Assembly: GCF_003115855.1 (NCBI RefSeq)
Contig: NZ_KZ819077.1
Span: 1-64,000 of the forward strand
Direction of reading: 5' to 3'
DNA length: 64,000 bases
Source of the DNA: Brenneria corticis
GTDB lineage: Bacteria > Pseudomonadota > Gammaproteobacteria > Enterobacterales > Enterobacteriaceae
The notes below the pieces were generated by a model. That model had not been told where the DNA came from. It ran no database searches and saw only the letters and a list, made by a program, of their open reading frames with translations. Position numbers and translations under genes: made by a program. The stretch's first letter is position 1; every line of letters begins with the position of its first letter. Below, piece by piece: positions 12,001 through 17,952 of this stretch.

Positions 12001-13652
12001 TTCAGCAGGGTTTGCAGTTCGAGCCGCAACTCGCCGCGGGCGCTGAGCAACCCGGCGTTGTCAAGGCGGTTCGCCTTGAGCGTCAGCTGCTCCGCCGCCG
12101 CCAGCGAGCCGCCGTTAATAAGCTGGTCGCCGACAAATGACAGTCCCTGCAATGAGGCGATATCACCCTGATTATCCAGCGAATCCACCTTCAGGTTCAG
12201 CGTTTTCCCGGCCAGGGTGCCACGCTGAACGATTTGCCCGCCCTCCAGCGTCAGGTCCTCTCCCGCGGTCAGATTGCCCTGCCAGTCGCCTTGCTCGGCG
12301 GCGCGAACCACGGCGCTATCTTTAGCCTGCAACCGGGCGCTGCCGGCGGCGGTCAGCGTTTGCGCCTCAAGCCGGATATGCTGCGCGTCCGCCGCGCCGG
12401 AGAGCGCAATATCCTTGCCGTGCAGGGTTAATTCGCTATCGGCTTTGATGGCGCTTTGCTCATCCTGGCGTAATGCGCCAGCGGCCTTGACCGCCACCTT
12501 ATCCGCGGCCAATTGGGTTTTATTTGTTGTTACACCGTCACCTTTTATTGTCAGATGATAGCCGGAAGTCACCGCCCCTTGCGCATCGACGCCGGCGCTG
12601 ATGCGCGAGCCGGTGGCGTTTAATTCGCCCCCGGCGGCCAGGGCGACGGATTGCCCCGCCCGTAACGCGGCGTCCGTTAGCGCGATTCCGCCATCCGCCC
12701 CCAGCGCGATTTCACCGCCGGCCTGCTGCTTGCCCTGCAACGCCAGTGATTCTCCCTGGGCGCGGATATCGCCCGCGGCGATCGCGTCGCCGACGCTCAG
12801 TTTGCCGTTCGCCGATAGGGTGATATCGCCGCTGCGGGCGCTCAGATTACCGACGTTGACGCCGACCCCTTTGTCGCTGGATACCAGCCTGATGCGATTG
12901 CTGTACATGCCGCCCAGCGCCCCGGTATCCAGCGCCACCTTGGTTGCGCCGGCGGCGTCTTCTCTGCCGGTAACGCCGCCCTCCTCGCTGACGTTATTCG
13001 CCCCCAGCACAATGCGGGTGTCGTTGGCGTTTAATCCGGCGTTAATCTGCGCCGTGCGGGAAATCAGGCTTAAATAGTCGCTCTGGCTGGCGTCCAGACC
13101 TTTGCCGTTCAGGGTGATATCGCCGCCTTTAACCTCAAGCGCCTGCAAACGGCCCTGGGCGTCAAATTGGGGCGTGCCCGTGGTCAGCGTTACCTGCGGC
13201 GTGTTGATAAATCCGCAGCCGTCACAGGTGATGCCGTAAGGATTGGCCACCATCACGCTGGCCTGTTTTCCCCCGACCTCAAGGTAACCGGCGAGCGTGC
13301 TGCGATTGGGCGACACAACTTCGTTGATGATGGCATCCGCCGCTTTTCCCGTCAGGTTGGGGTTATTCTGGATCAATCCGCCCAACTGGGTGGGATTAAG
13401 CTGGGCGGTGCCGTTGTTAAGGATTAGCCCCTGTTTGTCGACGTTGAAATCGTGATATTGGTTATGGGAGATCCCGGCGCCGTTCGGCGTGGCGATATTC
13501 ACCACCGGCACGCCGTTCCCGGCGTTATCCAGCGCGGTATTGCCCGCGGCGACCTTGACGCCGGCCGCCATCGCCGGCAGTACGGGCTGAAAGGCAATCA
13601 GGTTAATCAACGTATAGGCCATTAACCGCTGCGTTGTTTTAATCGGTTTCAT
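1..13652 (-). CDS. cdiA: CdiA/HecA/FhaB-type two-partner secretion exoprotein (3' end outside window)
   Basis: Giant secreted filamentous protein, exported by the adjacent CdiB, for contact-dependent inhibition and/or adhesion. I translated selected stretches by hand; the frame is open from the ATG at 13652 through base 1 (about 4,550 codons). The ATG is preceded by GGAGGT. Visible order: signal peptide (about residues 1-30, ending PAMAA); TPS haemagglutination-activity domain with NPNL, NPYGI and CDGC motifs (about 31-260); a very long FHA-1 repeat region (about 400-2550) built of LDNQG/LNNxG units; an A+T-rich Tyr-rich segment (about 2600-2740); a Pro/Gln-rich linker (about 2800-2920); a region with DYRFLGDAAFDTRYI (about 3050); FHA-2 repeats (about 3150-4250, with NISDYQGSGFSIGVS); and a Gly/Ala-rich stretch (LGGNATGMVTGAAAP) where the window starts. 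That stretch normally precedes the pretoxin/VENN region, so toxin and immunity genes lie beyond base 1. Whether it is toxic (CdiA) or purely adhesive (HecA) cannot be decided here. Confidence 0.93.
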   Translation of the reverse strand, partial: MKPIKTTQRLMAYTLINLIAFQPVLPAMAAGVKVAAGNTALDNAGNGVPVVNIATPNGAGISHNQYHDFNVDKQGLILNNGTAQLNPTQLGGLIQNNPNLTGKAADAIINEVVSPNRSTLAGYLEVGGKQASVMVANPYGITCDGCGFINTPQVTLTTGTPQFDAQGRLQALEVKGGDITLNGKGLDASQSDYLSLISRTAQINAGLNANDTRIVLGANNVSEEGGVTGREDAAGATKVALDTGALGGMYSNRIRLVSSDKGVGVNVGNLSARSGDITLSANGKLSVGDAIAAGDIRAQGESLALQGKQQAGGEIALGADGGIALTDAALRAGQSVALAAGGELNATGSRISAGVDAQGAVTSGYHLTIKGDGVTTNKTQLAADKVAVKAAGALRQDEQSAIKADSELTLHGKDIALSGAADAQHIRLEAQTLTAAGSARLQAKDSAVVRAAEQGDWQGNLTAGEDLTLEGGQIVQRGTLAGKTLNLKVDSLDNQGDIASLQGLSFVGDQLINGGSLAAAEQLTLKANRLDNAGLLSARGELRLELQTLLNNQGKILTENYLVMLADSLNNHGVVQAESLALHSADIANQGAITAQQSIDLYGGTIDNQGAINAGQGIDLHGGAALNGGTLSAGGTLAASLDTRLDNSGVLLAGKALDIRAADVINSGTLTAPDLQLQSASLDNQGIIQAENSLTVDAGQRLVQRADGKLLAGDALTLTAADVETDGELQAKQFLLNAQRWLNHGKTSISGDAQATAYSLENTGSLLAQGNWLLSGHDLVNQGILQGERLELRANSIVNSGRAQSLKSSVLQADNDLINSGEWLSGDALLLTSADMDNSGSLRALTIRAQSDRVNNSGQINAIDRLDLTIADRLNNQGTLYADRLALSAGEVNQQGTLEGRVLRMDAGELDNQGTIVGVDALTLAIGDRLHNQGELLSQGDITSTARQIDNQGELQGNNIAIAADSLNNAGKISGADRLTLALEQSLDNSGDLHSVRLRIDAAGVNNRGGLFGVSDLQLKLRGDLDNAGTLSGKALDLTAQNILQNGLLEGKRLDVHAGTLDNQGKMLGVDALTLAIGDGLHNSGALLSQGDSTVTAQTVDNYGQWQAGNIALTADKVSNAGQIIGIAALTLTANQSLRNLQSGKLLTQGVATLLAAEALNQGEWQAGSLLLAAQGFSNQGTIISAGDTQLSARQINNQGVLSGSGATLLVGEDIRNDGDLLAATSLSVAGNYQGAGRLQTDGALTLRGDSLRNGGDWQGDILRLQGLTLDNQGTLLGNTIDVSANNMVNGGEIAAFDALRLTLDGGLENQGSLYAAALTLDVADLFNQGDIAAESRLTLDLNNTLHNSGDIYGNLLAINAAQAANDGTLTGVEGLSVNLAGDLVNQGGIASRLLSVEADNLTNQGDMQGVNDLRLALQNDLHNDGLISGSQALEVTAKNIDQRGTLEGRTLTMRAANLANQGKMLGVDALTVTLDAADGVRLLNQGVLLSGGDTRLSSPQIDNQGIISGSGATVLTSGETRNDGDILAAQSLSLYGDYQGQGSLNTDGALTLRGGYLRNAGYWESRALALVGDTIANQGTIVGTVADIIAKDVINDGEITAVNKLTFALENSLSNQGALNGTLLEVSADRLSNKGEINAVDGLKLAVNDGLDNQGALYGAALTIAARDLVNHGAITGIDSLKLNLAQSLNNTGSLNSNLLTAEAAQGTNDGQIIGVNGLSLSFSGDLDNNGLISGNNTLNVAAGRLNQRDTLEGRTLHLQADELDNQGKMLGVDALTLAISGNARNQGKWLSQGDSTLTAERVENLGVWQADTIDAAAALLTNNGQIVGLSALNLTVNDAFSNQLGALISGGDGRLSAGRFDNRGTWSSSGQTTLNGTAIRNDGDIIAGAGLSLNGEYQGDGLLYTTGLLALRGNRLTNTGRWESSALQLTAESLDNQGTIIGEQGLELDLSGDLTVGADGQLLTNGELLAQAASVSNQGFWQGKLLALTADALLNHGTLVGQNMLRLALQQSYQGNERSQLLSDGNAILTANRVMQNGEVAADNLQLNSETLENAGRLLGLNHLQITSREALTNREGGEILTNGDAVINSARFSNGGALLAGDLRLSAGRVENQGEIFSQGTAALSGTAFDNGGTVTGIGGLDLQFTDSLLNRSSGRLLSGGVGAINTDRLINQGLWQSDDLRLIARELDNQGRMLGITQAALQLSGDYRGAADSQLVSGGALSVQAGDIDNQGAINAADLTLRGANGLNNNGVLQGSTSLRLESAGQLSNQQAGQILSDGTTTLQAAALDNAGWLQGRNLDVQAQQFSQQGSLIAQDKLTLRIPQWVNHGLIQAQRAEIIADVLENQGTLLGLTQLALQTQRLINQAGGKIYSAQDLSLKTAELQQDGQLLALGNLTADISGPLAFTQILAAGKRLTLNVAGDLDQRGTLQGQSVALTSTGSLTNQGAILAGDGDSTISAQNIIQQEAGSIQAGGNLSLASEKNIDNQGLIGAAGDLLMQAGSALNNTSLLYAGGNMRLFSDSLSNIFGNILAGNNLWIQRDVQGNASAAVLNSSGAIETQSGDINIVTESLTNQREGLVVTETELAAESVPDWVGATTANIPIDRFETGSYGVISDVECRGGGGENGRGETCYRTYKVYGPKEHQVMLASKDIKIVTQGDTASIISGRSIAILAQILNNDASNVLAQDNILLVGDRFNNQTYQEGKINEYLTYEYVTDSQRASRLNESINYLTYKLSGTPTYEQTVGESYNALIQAGGTITADFKEDISNTTLQPGSGGFIPGTVTPVLASTQTLSPLQKQTTRQLAGNGASLVELNNAPEAADNAVGATAKNVSLSQVTSSAPAEGTATLENAQRQALTKNDALVLQQPGQTNPAETEIALSNNGQISPQQPGPSIDRPAQTNIEQPQAVALNPLDAAVGTVAAPETPQLAADAAATPINVESSAPFSQLSAAELLSSIGNGLQALSSNPLADYPLPTGNNGLLVVDPASDSRYLIHSNPQLEQLGQVDNALFSDLQNMLGQQPSTAAQIETSAQWTQADQVLGSAYLLDKLNLDADHDYRFLGDAAFDTRYISNAVLSQSGKRYLEGTGSDLSQMQMLLDNAAAAQKGLDLQLGVSLTADQVANLSQSIVWWENIEVNGQTVLAPKLYLAQADQNNLQGSAIVANQVQLNAGGSVTNSGTINAVELLAIASGDKIDNQEGGLLKADGSLNLVALNNITNSGSRIEGGSLQLASINGDVINKTESRQWQSASDGLSHAGTGSITYSELGVTAAIVADDSLTISAGNDVRNLAATLSAGQDMTLNAGNNIAIEALTLTNNRLDQGRINQSSLNTAVQGSTLNAGGALQANAGNDIRIDAGDLSGETGLSLAAGNDIQLTAQQTLEETLSRNGGGTTQRRTQEIAATQLLSGGDLSLTAGRDILSEAASLTATGNAALTAGRDLDLLAETEESYSGNWWKRHADWQQSISQQSSEITAGEGLTLQAGNDINLQAAQGVADGALTVQAGNDINLLSATETQHTFFEETKIKKKTFSKTVTHTIRDNFSTEEKGSLLSGDSVVLQADHDINVKGSAIAGNELVALKAGNDIDATASIEERRDYEKQTKKKSGLMSGGGLGFTIGKQSSTAEYNGVETRQSEARSLIGAEDGNVVIQAGQNVSLTGSDVIAARTTQSDDSERGNIAILAENIAIAPGQDTLDITTRFESKSSGISIALKGTPYDSYQNMRDIAQTDGATSRVRLLIGETAAMIFDAPQIAVSVGSSSSKSSQHTQGVYQIGSALTAAGNIQLQATGDGQLDEQGKARSGDILVAGSAVDGGEDVLLNATRGIALQSVSNTEHTTQQNSSSGWSFSDAIAGIGTSIRHIGGGPNHGAGMIPLASEQTRETQQADTLAQTVSTVSGRTVTLNSQDGDILVAGSAVNGVNDVLLQAGNGNVVINAGQNNARNETTGSSKTIGDLGGDGYSGTVGWQSTKYHALDEVNQQSAVRSHLQSNEGNVSVAAKEDVTIAGTDLRAGESLSLTGRNITLDPAVDTELRLREQQSSQYGVTTALSGYVVSAVQAVEKLSQSVEDKRDPRLSAIYAAQSALTMATQTTVTDMNSAAVKVTVSVGGGSSRSSQRKEAVTQEGSTLYAGEEIRLAAERDITAVGADIRARNIELNAGDNLNLVAAQNEESITGSSSGSRAGVGVGFGLGGQQNGFTVELSASAQQDKENGNNLTHQLTQVHATEQVKLVSGADTLLNGAVVSGQRVAADVGGDLLISSTQDKATYDSKNSSAGLNVSICVPPICAGQTVAGNANLSQQILNNNYASVREQSGIRAGDGGFDIRVGNHTQLDGAVLASEADADKNRLSTATLGWRDIANISDYQGSGFSIGVSTDSMPVSSLAQNKDRQSGITQSAVAPAVIEIRDGSAQRQDIAQLSRDTAGANDSVNDGFDRQKVEDKLAIQQEATALGAQALDAYKTYKKSEAVAQARTRLTQEGVSADEIEARIQSSEEVQAVEREYGAGSEFWTAGTALTAVLAGGLGGNATGMVTGAAAPYLAGLVKE
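5430..5865 (-). other. A+T-rich Tyr-rich segment of cdiA, candidate receptor-binding region
   Basis: Within the cdiA frame, about 145 codons (roughly residues 2600-2740) break the G+C-rich repeat pattern. They are A+T-rich, contain no LDNQG-type repeats, carry two cysteines (in VECRGG and GETCYRTY), and are rich in Tyr/Thr (NEYLTYEY, SINYLTYKL). I checked the frame codon by codon across it and found no stop. In characterised CdiA proteins the receptor-binding domain and the Tyr/Pro-rich domain lie between FHA-1 and FHA-2, which is exactly where this segment sits. The receptor assignment is inference from position and composition. Confidence 0.6.
7871..10070 (-). repeat. Long-period repeats inside the FHA-1 coding region (three copies)
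   Basis: A stretch of about 190 bp recurs with diverged sequence near 7871-8060, 8951-9140 and 9880-10070. Shared landmarks are a GCGCAGCG core at 7911 and 8991 and its counterpart at about 9909, followed by GATATCGCCGTC-type and CGCCACTGCCGGA-type words. The first two copies are exactly 1080 bp (360 codons) apart, the second and third 918 bp (306 codons). Both spacings keep the frame. They sit on top of the short TGCCCTGATTATCCAG-type repeat that encodes each beta-helix turn. Confidence 0.7.
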
Positions 13653-13674
13653 CCCTAACCTCCGCTTTCCACGC

Positions 13675-15348
13675 TTAAAAAGACAGGCCGATGCGGTAAT
13701 AGACCGACAGCGCATCGGGTTTCAGCCAGCGCGGATAGTCCAGCGGCCGGCCGACCATTACCTGCTGCGACAGATGCCGGTTGGCAATCGCCGCCCCGAC
13801 CGCCGCGCCCCACAGCGTGCCGACCGATTCCGAGTCATGCTGATGAGCCGATAAATGGCCGCCGTCCAACGCCGCGGTGAAAGTCACATCGCCCAGCACC
13901 GGGAGCCGCATCGCCTGCCAGTTGACTTCGTTGCGCCAGTAACCGCCCCGGTTGCCGGAAATATATTGCTCTTTGAAACCGCGCACCGAGCTTTCCCCGC
14001 CCAGCGTCAACTGCTCGCTGCCGTATAACGCCTGCGGCGAATATTGCCCGTACAGGCTGGTGAGGTAGCCGACGCCTGCGGCGAGCGGGAAGTAGTAGCT
14101 CGCCGACAGCGTCAATTTGTTAAATTCGGCCCGCGGCGCGTCGGCGGATTTTCCGCTATCGCTTTCCGCGCCGAACCAGTGCGTGCCCCGGCTGTAGGCC
14201 GGGTTAAAGGTGGCCAGCCCGCCCCACAATTTCTGACTGTGGCTGATGCCGATAATGGCGCTGCTGAGTTTTCGGCTGCTGGATTGCAGTAACACGTCAT
14301 TCAGGTAGTTATGCCCGATGCGATGGGTCATCCCCGCCGACAGACTGGTTTTCATCTCGCCGTTGCGAAAGATCACCCTGGATAGGGACAGACGGTGCGT
14401 CTGGCTGTCGCCGGTTGAGCGCCAGAGGAAATCCCGGTTGAGGAAATCGTTGCGGTAATCGCTTCTGGCGTAGTCGTAACTGAGATTCCAGTAGCCGTAG
14501 GGCAACGACACGCCCGTTTGCAGATTTTCCGCATTGCGGCCGGAGGAAAATTTGCTGCTGCGCCCGCCGCTGACAAACCATTGATCGGCGATACCCAACA
14601 GATTGTCGGCCCACAGGCTGCCGTTTAGCTGCTGCTCTCCGGTGCTTTTCTGTCCGCTATTGTCAAAACCGAGGCTGACGCTCAGCGGCAGCTGTTTTTG
14701 GCGCGTCAGGTTGACGATGGAATACCCCGGCCGGCTTCCCGGCAGAATTTCAATGCTCACCTGCTGGGTGGGCATGCGGTTGATCTGCTCCATTCCCTGC
14801 TCGATGTCCCGCAGATTGAGAATCTCCCCTTCAAGGCCAGGAAATACCTGGCTTAGCATGCGGGCGGATTGATTATTTATGCGGATATATTCCAGCCGAC
14901 CCTCCATGATATCGATCCGCAGCACGCCGTCTGATAAATCCTGCTCGCTGATAAAAGCCCGGCTGGTAATATATCCCCGCTCTATATACCAATTACTGAC
15001 GTCATGAATAAGTTGATTTATTTTATTAACATTAATACAACGATTAATATAATTTTCATTTAATATTTTTTTATCTTTAGCCTGCAGCAGAGAAGCATGA
15101 CGATATTGAATTTCGTTGATAGGAAAGCAGTTTTCACTGCCGACATCATCATGGGCCGCCTTGCGTGCCGGCGTTTGATTTAACTGCAATAATGATTCCC
15201 GCTGCTGCTTCGCCTGCTCAATAACTTCCGCCTGCCGTTGCTGTATTTCATTTCTGTCCGCCGGGTTAAGCGGGGCCGAAAATACGCAATAAGAAAATAA
15301 CAACGGCGATATAAACAGCAGACTGGAAAAATAACGCATGGCGTTCAT
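13675..15348 (-). CDS. cdiB: CdiB/HecB/ShlB-family TpsB outer-membrane transporter
   Basis: Outer-membrane beta-barrel that exports the TpsA partner encoded 22 bp downstream. 557 aa, a normal TpsB length. It has an N-terminal signal sequence (RYFSSLLFISPLLFSYCVFS), a Gln/Glu-rich linker, and a POTRA domain with two cysteines (ENCFPI and NRCINV) and the ShlB-type GYITSRAF segment. The C-terminal barrel contains the conserved VRGFKEQ motif that marks the loop reaching into the pore, and the protein ends in an aromatic-terminated beta strand (YYRIGLSF). The ATG at 15348 has almost no spacing from the AGGG, whereas a second in-frame ATG at 15339 is spaced 9 bases from it, so 15339 is the more likely start. 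The gene is the first of a cdiB-cdiA operon. Confidence 0.93.
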   Translation of the reverse strand: MNAMRYFSSLLFISPLLFSYCVFSAPLNPADRNEIQQRQAEVIEQAKQQRESLLQLNQTPARKAAHDDVGSENCFPINEIQYRHASLLQAKDKKILNENYINRCINVNKINQLIHDVSNWYIERGYITSRAFISEQDLSDGVLRIDIMEGRLEYIRINNQSARMLSQVFPGLEGEILNLRDIEQGMEQINRMPTQQVSIEILPGSRPGYSIVNLTRQKQLPLSVSLGFDNSGQKSTGEQQLNGSLWADNLLGIADQWFVSGGRSSKFSSGRNAENLQTGVSLPYGYWNLSYDYARSDYRNDFLNRDFLWRSTGDSQTHRLSLSRVIFRNGEMKTSLSAGMTHRIGHNYLNDVLLQSSSRKLSSAIIGISHSQKLWGGLATFNPAYSRGTHWFGAESDSGKSADAPRAEFNKLTLSASYYFPLAAGVGYLTSLYGQYSPQALYGSEQLTLGGESSVRGFKEQYISGNRGGYWRNEVNWQAMRLPVLGDVTFTAALDGGHLSAHQHDSESVGTLWGAAVGAAIANRHLSQQVMVGRPLDYPRWLKPDALSVYYRIGLSF

Positions 15349-15563
15349 CCCTGAGAATCAATACATTTTCAGGCATAGTAGAGGCGTTGGTTATCAAGCT
15401 CAATATTTTAAATAATATATGATTCCACAATAATCAATTTTATTTATTTCAATATAAAATAGCGTAATAAATAATAATTTCAGTTTAACTTTCCGCTGAA
15501 CGGCCGGCCACCTTATTCAGGTAAAGCGACGAGGCCATTCGGCCTCGCCTATGCTTATCAACT
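15349..15563. promoter_or_regulatory. A+T-rich upstream region of cdiBA, with a hairpin behind the metQ-like gene
   Basis: About 215 bp with no gene. Bases 15395-15485 are extremely A+T-rich, as expected for the cdiBA promoter and for H-NS-type silencing (inference). A perfect 7-bp inverted repeat with a 4-base loop (CGAGGCC at 15530-15536, GGCCTCG at 15541-15547) lies just past the stop of the metQ-like gene. It could end that transcript, but its U-tract is weak. Confidence 0.4.
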
Positions 15564-16385
15564 TTATTTTGCCTGCGCGGCTTTCATCCATTCAGGTTTC
15601 TGAAAGGCATGGAACATCGAGTCTTTATCGTCAAAGAATGCGGCAAACTGCGGCGATTGCACCGCGGCTTTCAGATCATGGGCAAAAGGCTTATCGGCAT
15701 CCTCTGCGCGCACCACAACCATGTTTTTCAAATCTTCAGGCAATACATCCAGCTGGATGGCGTCAGACAGGTTCAACCCGGCGGAAATGGCAAAATTGGC
15801 GTTGATCAATGAACCGGTAACGCCCCCCAGGGCCCGTGGCAACTGCGCCGCTTCCAAGGGTTTGAATACCAGCCCTTTAGGATTGTCGATAATATCCCGC
15901 AGAGACGCCTTGGTCGGGGTTATTGCCGGGTTGATCTTGATCAGGCCGTATTTTTGCAGAAAATCCAGCGAACGGGCCAGATTGGATGGGTCGTTGGGTA
16001 GCGTAACCACATCCCCGGCTTTCAGTTCGTTCAGCGAGCGGACTTTATTGGAGTAAAACCCCATGCTGGCGGTCGGTACGGTAATCACTTCCGCGAGATT
16101 CAATCCCTTATCCGCGCTGAATCGGTCCAGATAACGGCGGTTTTGAAACAGATTGGCGTCGATGCTGTTATTCGCCAGCGCCAGGTTAGGCTGGATATAG
16201 TCGCTGAACTCGCGCACCTTGACCTCATACCCTTTTTTCAGTAGCTGCGGTTTAATCGCTTTGGTGACCATATCGCCATAAGGACCGGGCGAAACGCCAA
16301 TGGTGATCTCTTTCGTTTGTTCAGCCGCCAGAGACTGAGATATCCCCAGCGCCAGCAGTAATGGAATAGCTTTTCTTAATATCAT
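15564..16385 (-). CDS. MetQ/NlpA-family ABC substrate-binding protein
   Basis: Periplasmic solute-binding protein of the NlpA/MetQ family, whose characterised members bind methionine for the MetNI importer. 273 aa. Family signatures are the start of the mature protein (KEITIGVSPGPYGDM), KVREFSDYIQPNLALANNSIDANLFQ, TVPTASMGFYS and the VTLPNDPSNLARSLDFLQ stretch. The signal peptide ends in SLAAEQ with no lipobox cysteine, so the protein looks like a soluble periplasmic form, unlike the lipoprotein MetQ. It lies 29 bp downstream of the racemase gene on the same strand, apparently one operon. No metN or metI homologue is nearby, so it must share an ABC core encoded elsewhere. The ligand, an N-acyl or D-amino acid being possible, is inference from the neighbour. 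Confidence 0.85.
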   Translation of the reverse strand: MILRKAIPLLLALGISQSLAAEQTKEITIGVSPGPYGDMVTKAIKPQLLKKGYEVKVREFSDYIQPNLALANNSIDANLFQNRRYLDRFSADKGLNLAEVITVPTASMGFYSNKVRSLNELKAGDVVTLPNDPSNLARSLDFLQKYGLIKINPAITPTKASLRDIIDNPKGLVFKPLEAAQLPRALGGVTGSLINANFAISAGLNLSDAIQLDVLPEDLKNMVVVRAEDADKPFAHDLKAAVQSPQFAAFFDDKDSMFHAFQKPEWMKAAQAK

Positions 16386-16414
16386 TATGGTTACCGTCTG
16401 TCCTGTTTGGGTGT

Positions 16415-17527
16415 CTAAAATAAAAAGGTTTCCTGTCCGTAACAGTATTTTTCATACAGCTGGGGATTAATCTCGAATCCAATACCAGGTTTATCCGGCA
16501 CCGTCACGCAGCTGTCCTGGTCTATTTCCACCAATGGCAGCATAAAATCCTGGTGCCAATAGCGGGAGGATGGCGGAATATCGTGTGCGTAGATAAAATT
16601 GGGTAAGGTAGCCACGGCGATATTGTGCGCTTTCCCCACCGCCGTATCCAACATACCGCCGCACCACACCGGAATATCATGCGCCTGGCAGTAATCATGA
16701 ATCTGGATGGTTTCGGTAATTCCCCCGACGCGGGCGATCTTGATATTGATAATTTTCGCACTGCCCAGCTCAATCGCTTTGCGCGCATCTTCAACCGACG
16801 CGATGCTCTCATCCAGACAGATTGGGGTGGCGATGGCCGCCTGAAGCTTGCGGTGATCGACGATATCGTCATGCGCCAACGGTTGCTCAATCATAATAAG
16901 ATTGAATTTATCGAGTCGTTTAAATAAGTCGATATCATCCAACGTATAAGCCGAATTGGCATCCGCCATCAGCGTAATATCGCCAAATGCCTGACGCAGT
17001 GCCAGAATATATTCATAATCCTGACCGGGTTTTATTTTTATCTTTATCCGCTTATAGCCTTCCCGCAAAAAAGCATCGACCACGTTCACCAGTTTACCCG
17101 GCGTTTCCTGAATGCCGATGCTGACCCCGGCCTCAATTTTATTTCTCTGACCGCCAATGGCCTGGTGCAGCGGAATACCTTTAATCTTGGCGTATACGTC
17201 CCATATTCCGCCTTCAATTGCCGCCTTGGCGCAGTTATTTCGCTTCACCGGGGAAAAAATATCCCTTACCTGTGAAGGATGCCGGATATCGCCGGCCTGT
17301 TTAATCATCGGGATAAGAAAATCGCGCATAATATGCCAGGCGGTGACATTGGTCTCTTCATTATAAAACGGCAAGGAGATGGCGGAACAATCGCCGTACC
17401 CGATCTGCCCTGCGGCGTGAATTTCGGCAATGGAGAAATATTTTTCGGTCTGGGTGGCGAAGCTGGTGGTAAATGGCGTTTTTAAGGCCATTTTCATTTT
17501 TCGCAAAGTAATTTTATCGATTTTCAT
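16415..17527 (-). CDS. Enolase-superfamily racemase (N-acylamino acid racemase / o-succinylbenzoate synthase type)
   Basis: 370 aa, muconate-lactonizing-enzyme subgroup of the enolase superfamily. Visible: the KxK acid-base lysines (KRIKIKIKPG), metal ligands in MADANSAY, MIEQPL and CLDESI, the second catalytic lysine in IINIKIARVGG, and WCGGML followed by AHNIAVATLPNF, characteristic of the N-succinylamino acid racemase/OSBS family. Known members carry out racemisation of N-acyl amino acids, or menaquinone-pathway OSBS chemistry, or both. No men gene is nearby. Pairing with a MetQ-type binding protein points to amino-acid derivative use rather than menaquinone synthesis (inference). First gene of a two-gene operon; start at the ATG at 17527. 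Confidence 0.85.
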   Translation of the reverse strand: MKIDKITLRKMKMALKTPFTTSFATQTEKYFSIAEIHAAGQIGYGDCSAISLPFYNEETNVTAWHIMRDFLIPMIKQAGDIRHPSQVRDIFSPVKRNNCAKAAIEGGIWDVYAKIKGIPLHQAIGGQRNKIEAGVSIGIQETPGKLVNVVDAFLREGYKRIKIKIKPGQDYEYILALRQAFGDITLMADANSAYTLDDIDLFKRLDKFNLIMIEQPLAHDDIVDHRKLQAAIATPICLDESIASVEDARKAIELGSAKIINIKIARVGGITETIQIHDYCQAHDIPVWCGGMLDTAVGKAHNIAVATLPNFIYAHDIPPSSRYWHQDFMLPLVEIDQDSCVTVPDKPGIGFEINPQLYEKYCYGQETFLF

Positions 17528-17952
17528 AACATATCCTGCTGGTGCCCTGAATATGACGCGTTACCCGTCATACTTCAATTGCAGATGCGTTGGCTTTCCT
17601 CACTATCAGATAGTAATAAGCTTTGCGTCAATGATAAAAAAAGCAAACTACCTTTCTGTTTTTTAGAAACAGTTCGGTAATTTGCTTTTTAATTATTTGT
17701 ACCATTGTCGGAAGTGCTTTACGAAGCTGGCGCGCACCAATACTGCCAGCAGCGTGGGGGGTAATGGCTTTGTTGTTCGGACTGCTATAAACCTCAACCA
17801 TCACGCTTTTATCGCTATCAAACTTTGCAACCGTCATTCCTTTTTAACTGAAGATAAACAATGAATTATCTTCTTAGCATGGTATTCCACACGGCTAAAT
17901 CAATTTTCTGAGCATGTTTTAACAACAGTTTTATAATGCTGTCAAATAACCG
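17528..17952. promoter_or_regulatory. Intergenic region upstream of the racemase gene, with a long nested hairpin
   Basis: 425 bp, A+T-rich, without a convincing gene. It must hold the promoter of the racemase-metQ operon and the end of the permease operon. A 15-bp inverted repeat with one mismatch (17638-17652 and 17676-17690) encloses a second perfect stem (CTGTTT/AAACAG). Runs of A on the left and T on the right make it a plausible bidirectional terminator. A 69-codon minus-strand ORF (17837-17628) runs through the hairpin and I do not accept it as a gene. Confidence 0.45.
17638..17690. terminator. Nested long hairpin, probable bidirectional terminator
   Basis: The outer arms pair over 15 bases with one mismatch, and the inner arms CTGTTT/AAACAG close a 5-base loop. 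The minus strand ends in a run of seven U, and the plus strand has GCTTTTT. This is a strong intrinsic terminator signature on both strands. Confidence 0.6.

Noticed and set aside
5900..12300. Regular TGCCCTGATTATCCAG-like words resembling a CRISPR array
   Set aside because: Spacing is variable, the words diverge, and they encode the LDNQG turns of the FHA beta-helix in one frame.
168..13427. Many long plus-strand open frames across 0-13.5 kb (e.g. 1677-3419 and 7458-8159)
   Set aside because: They are antisense shadows of the G+C-rich, stop-poor cdiA frame. The minus-strand translation shows a signal peptide, TPS and FHA motifs and is open throughout.
17628..17837. 69-codon minus-strand ORF
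   Set aside because: It runs through a strong hairpin terminator, has no clear ribosome site and no recognisable similarity.
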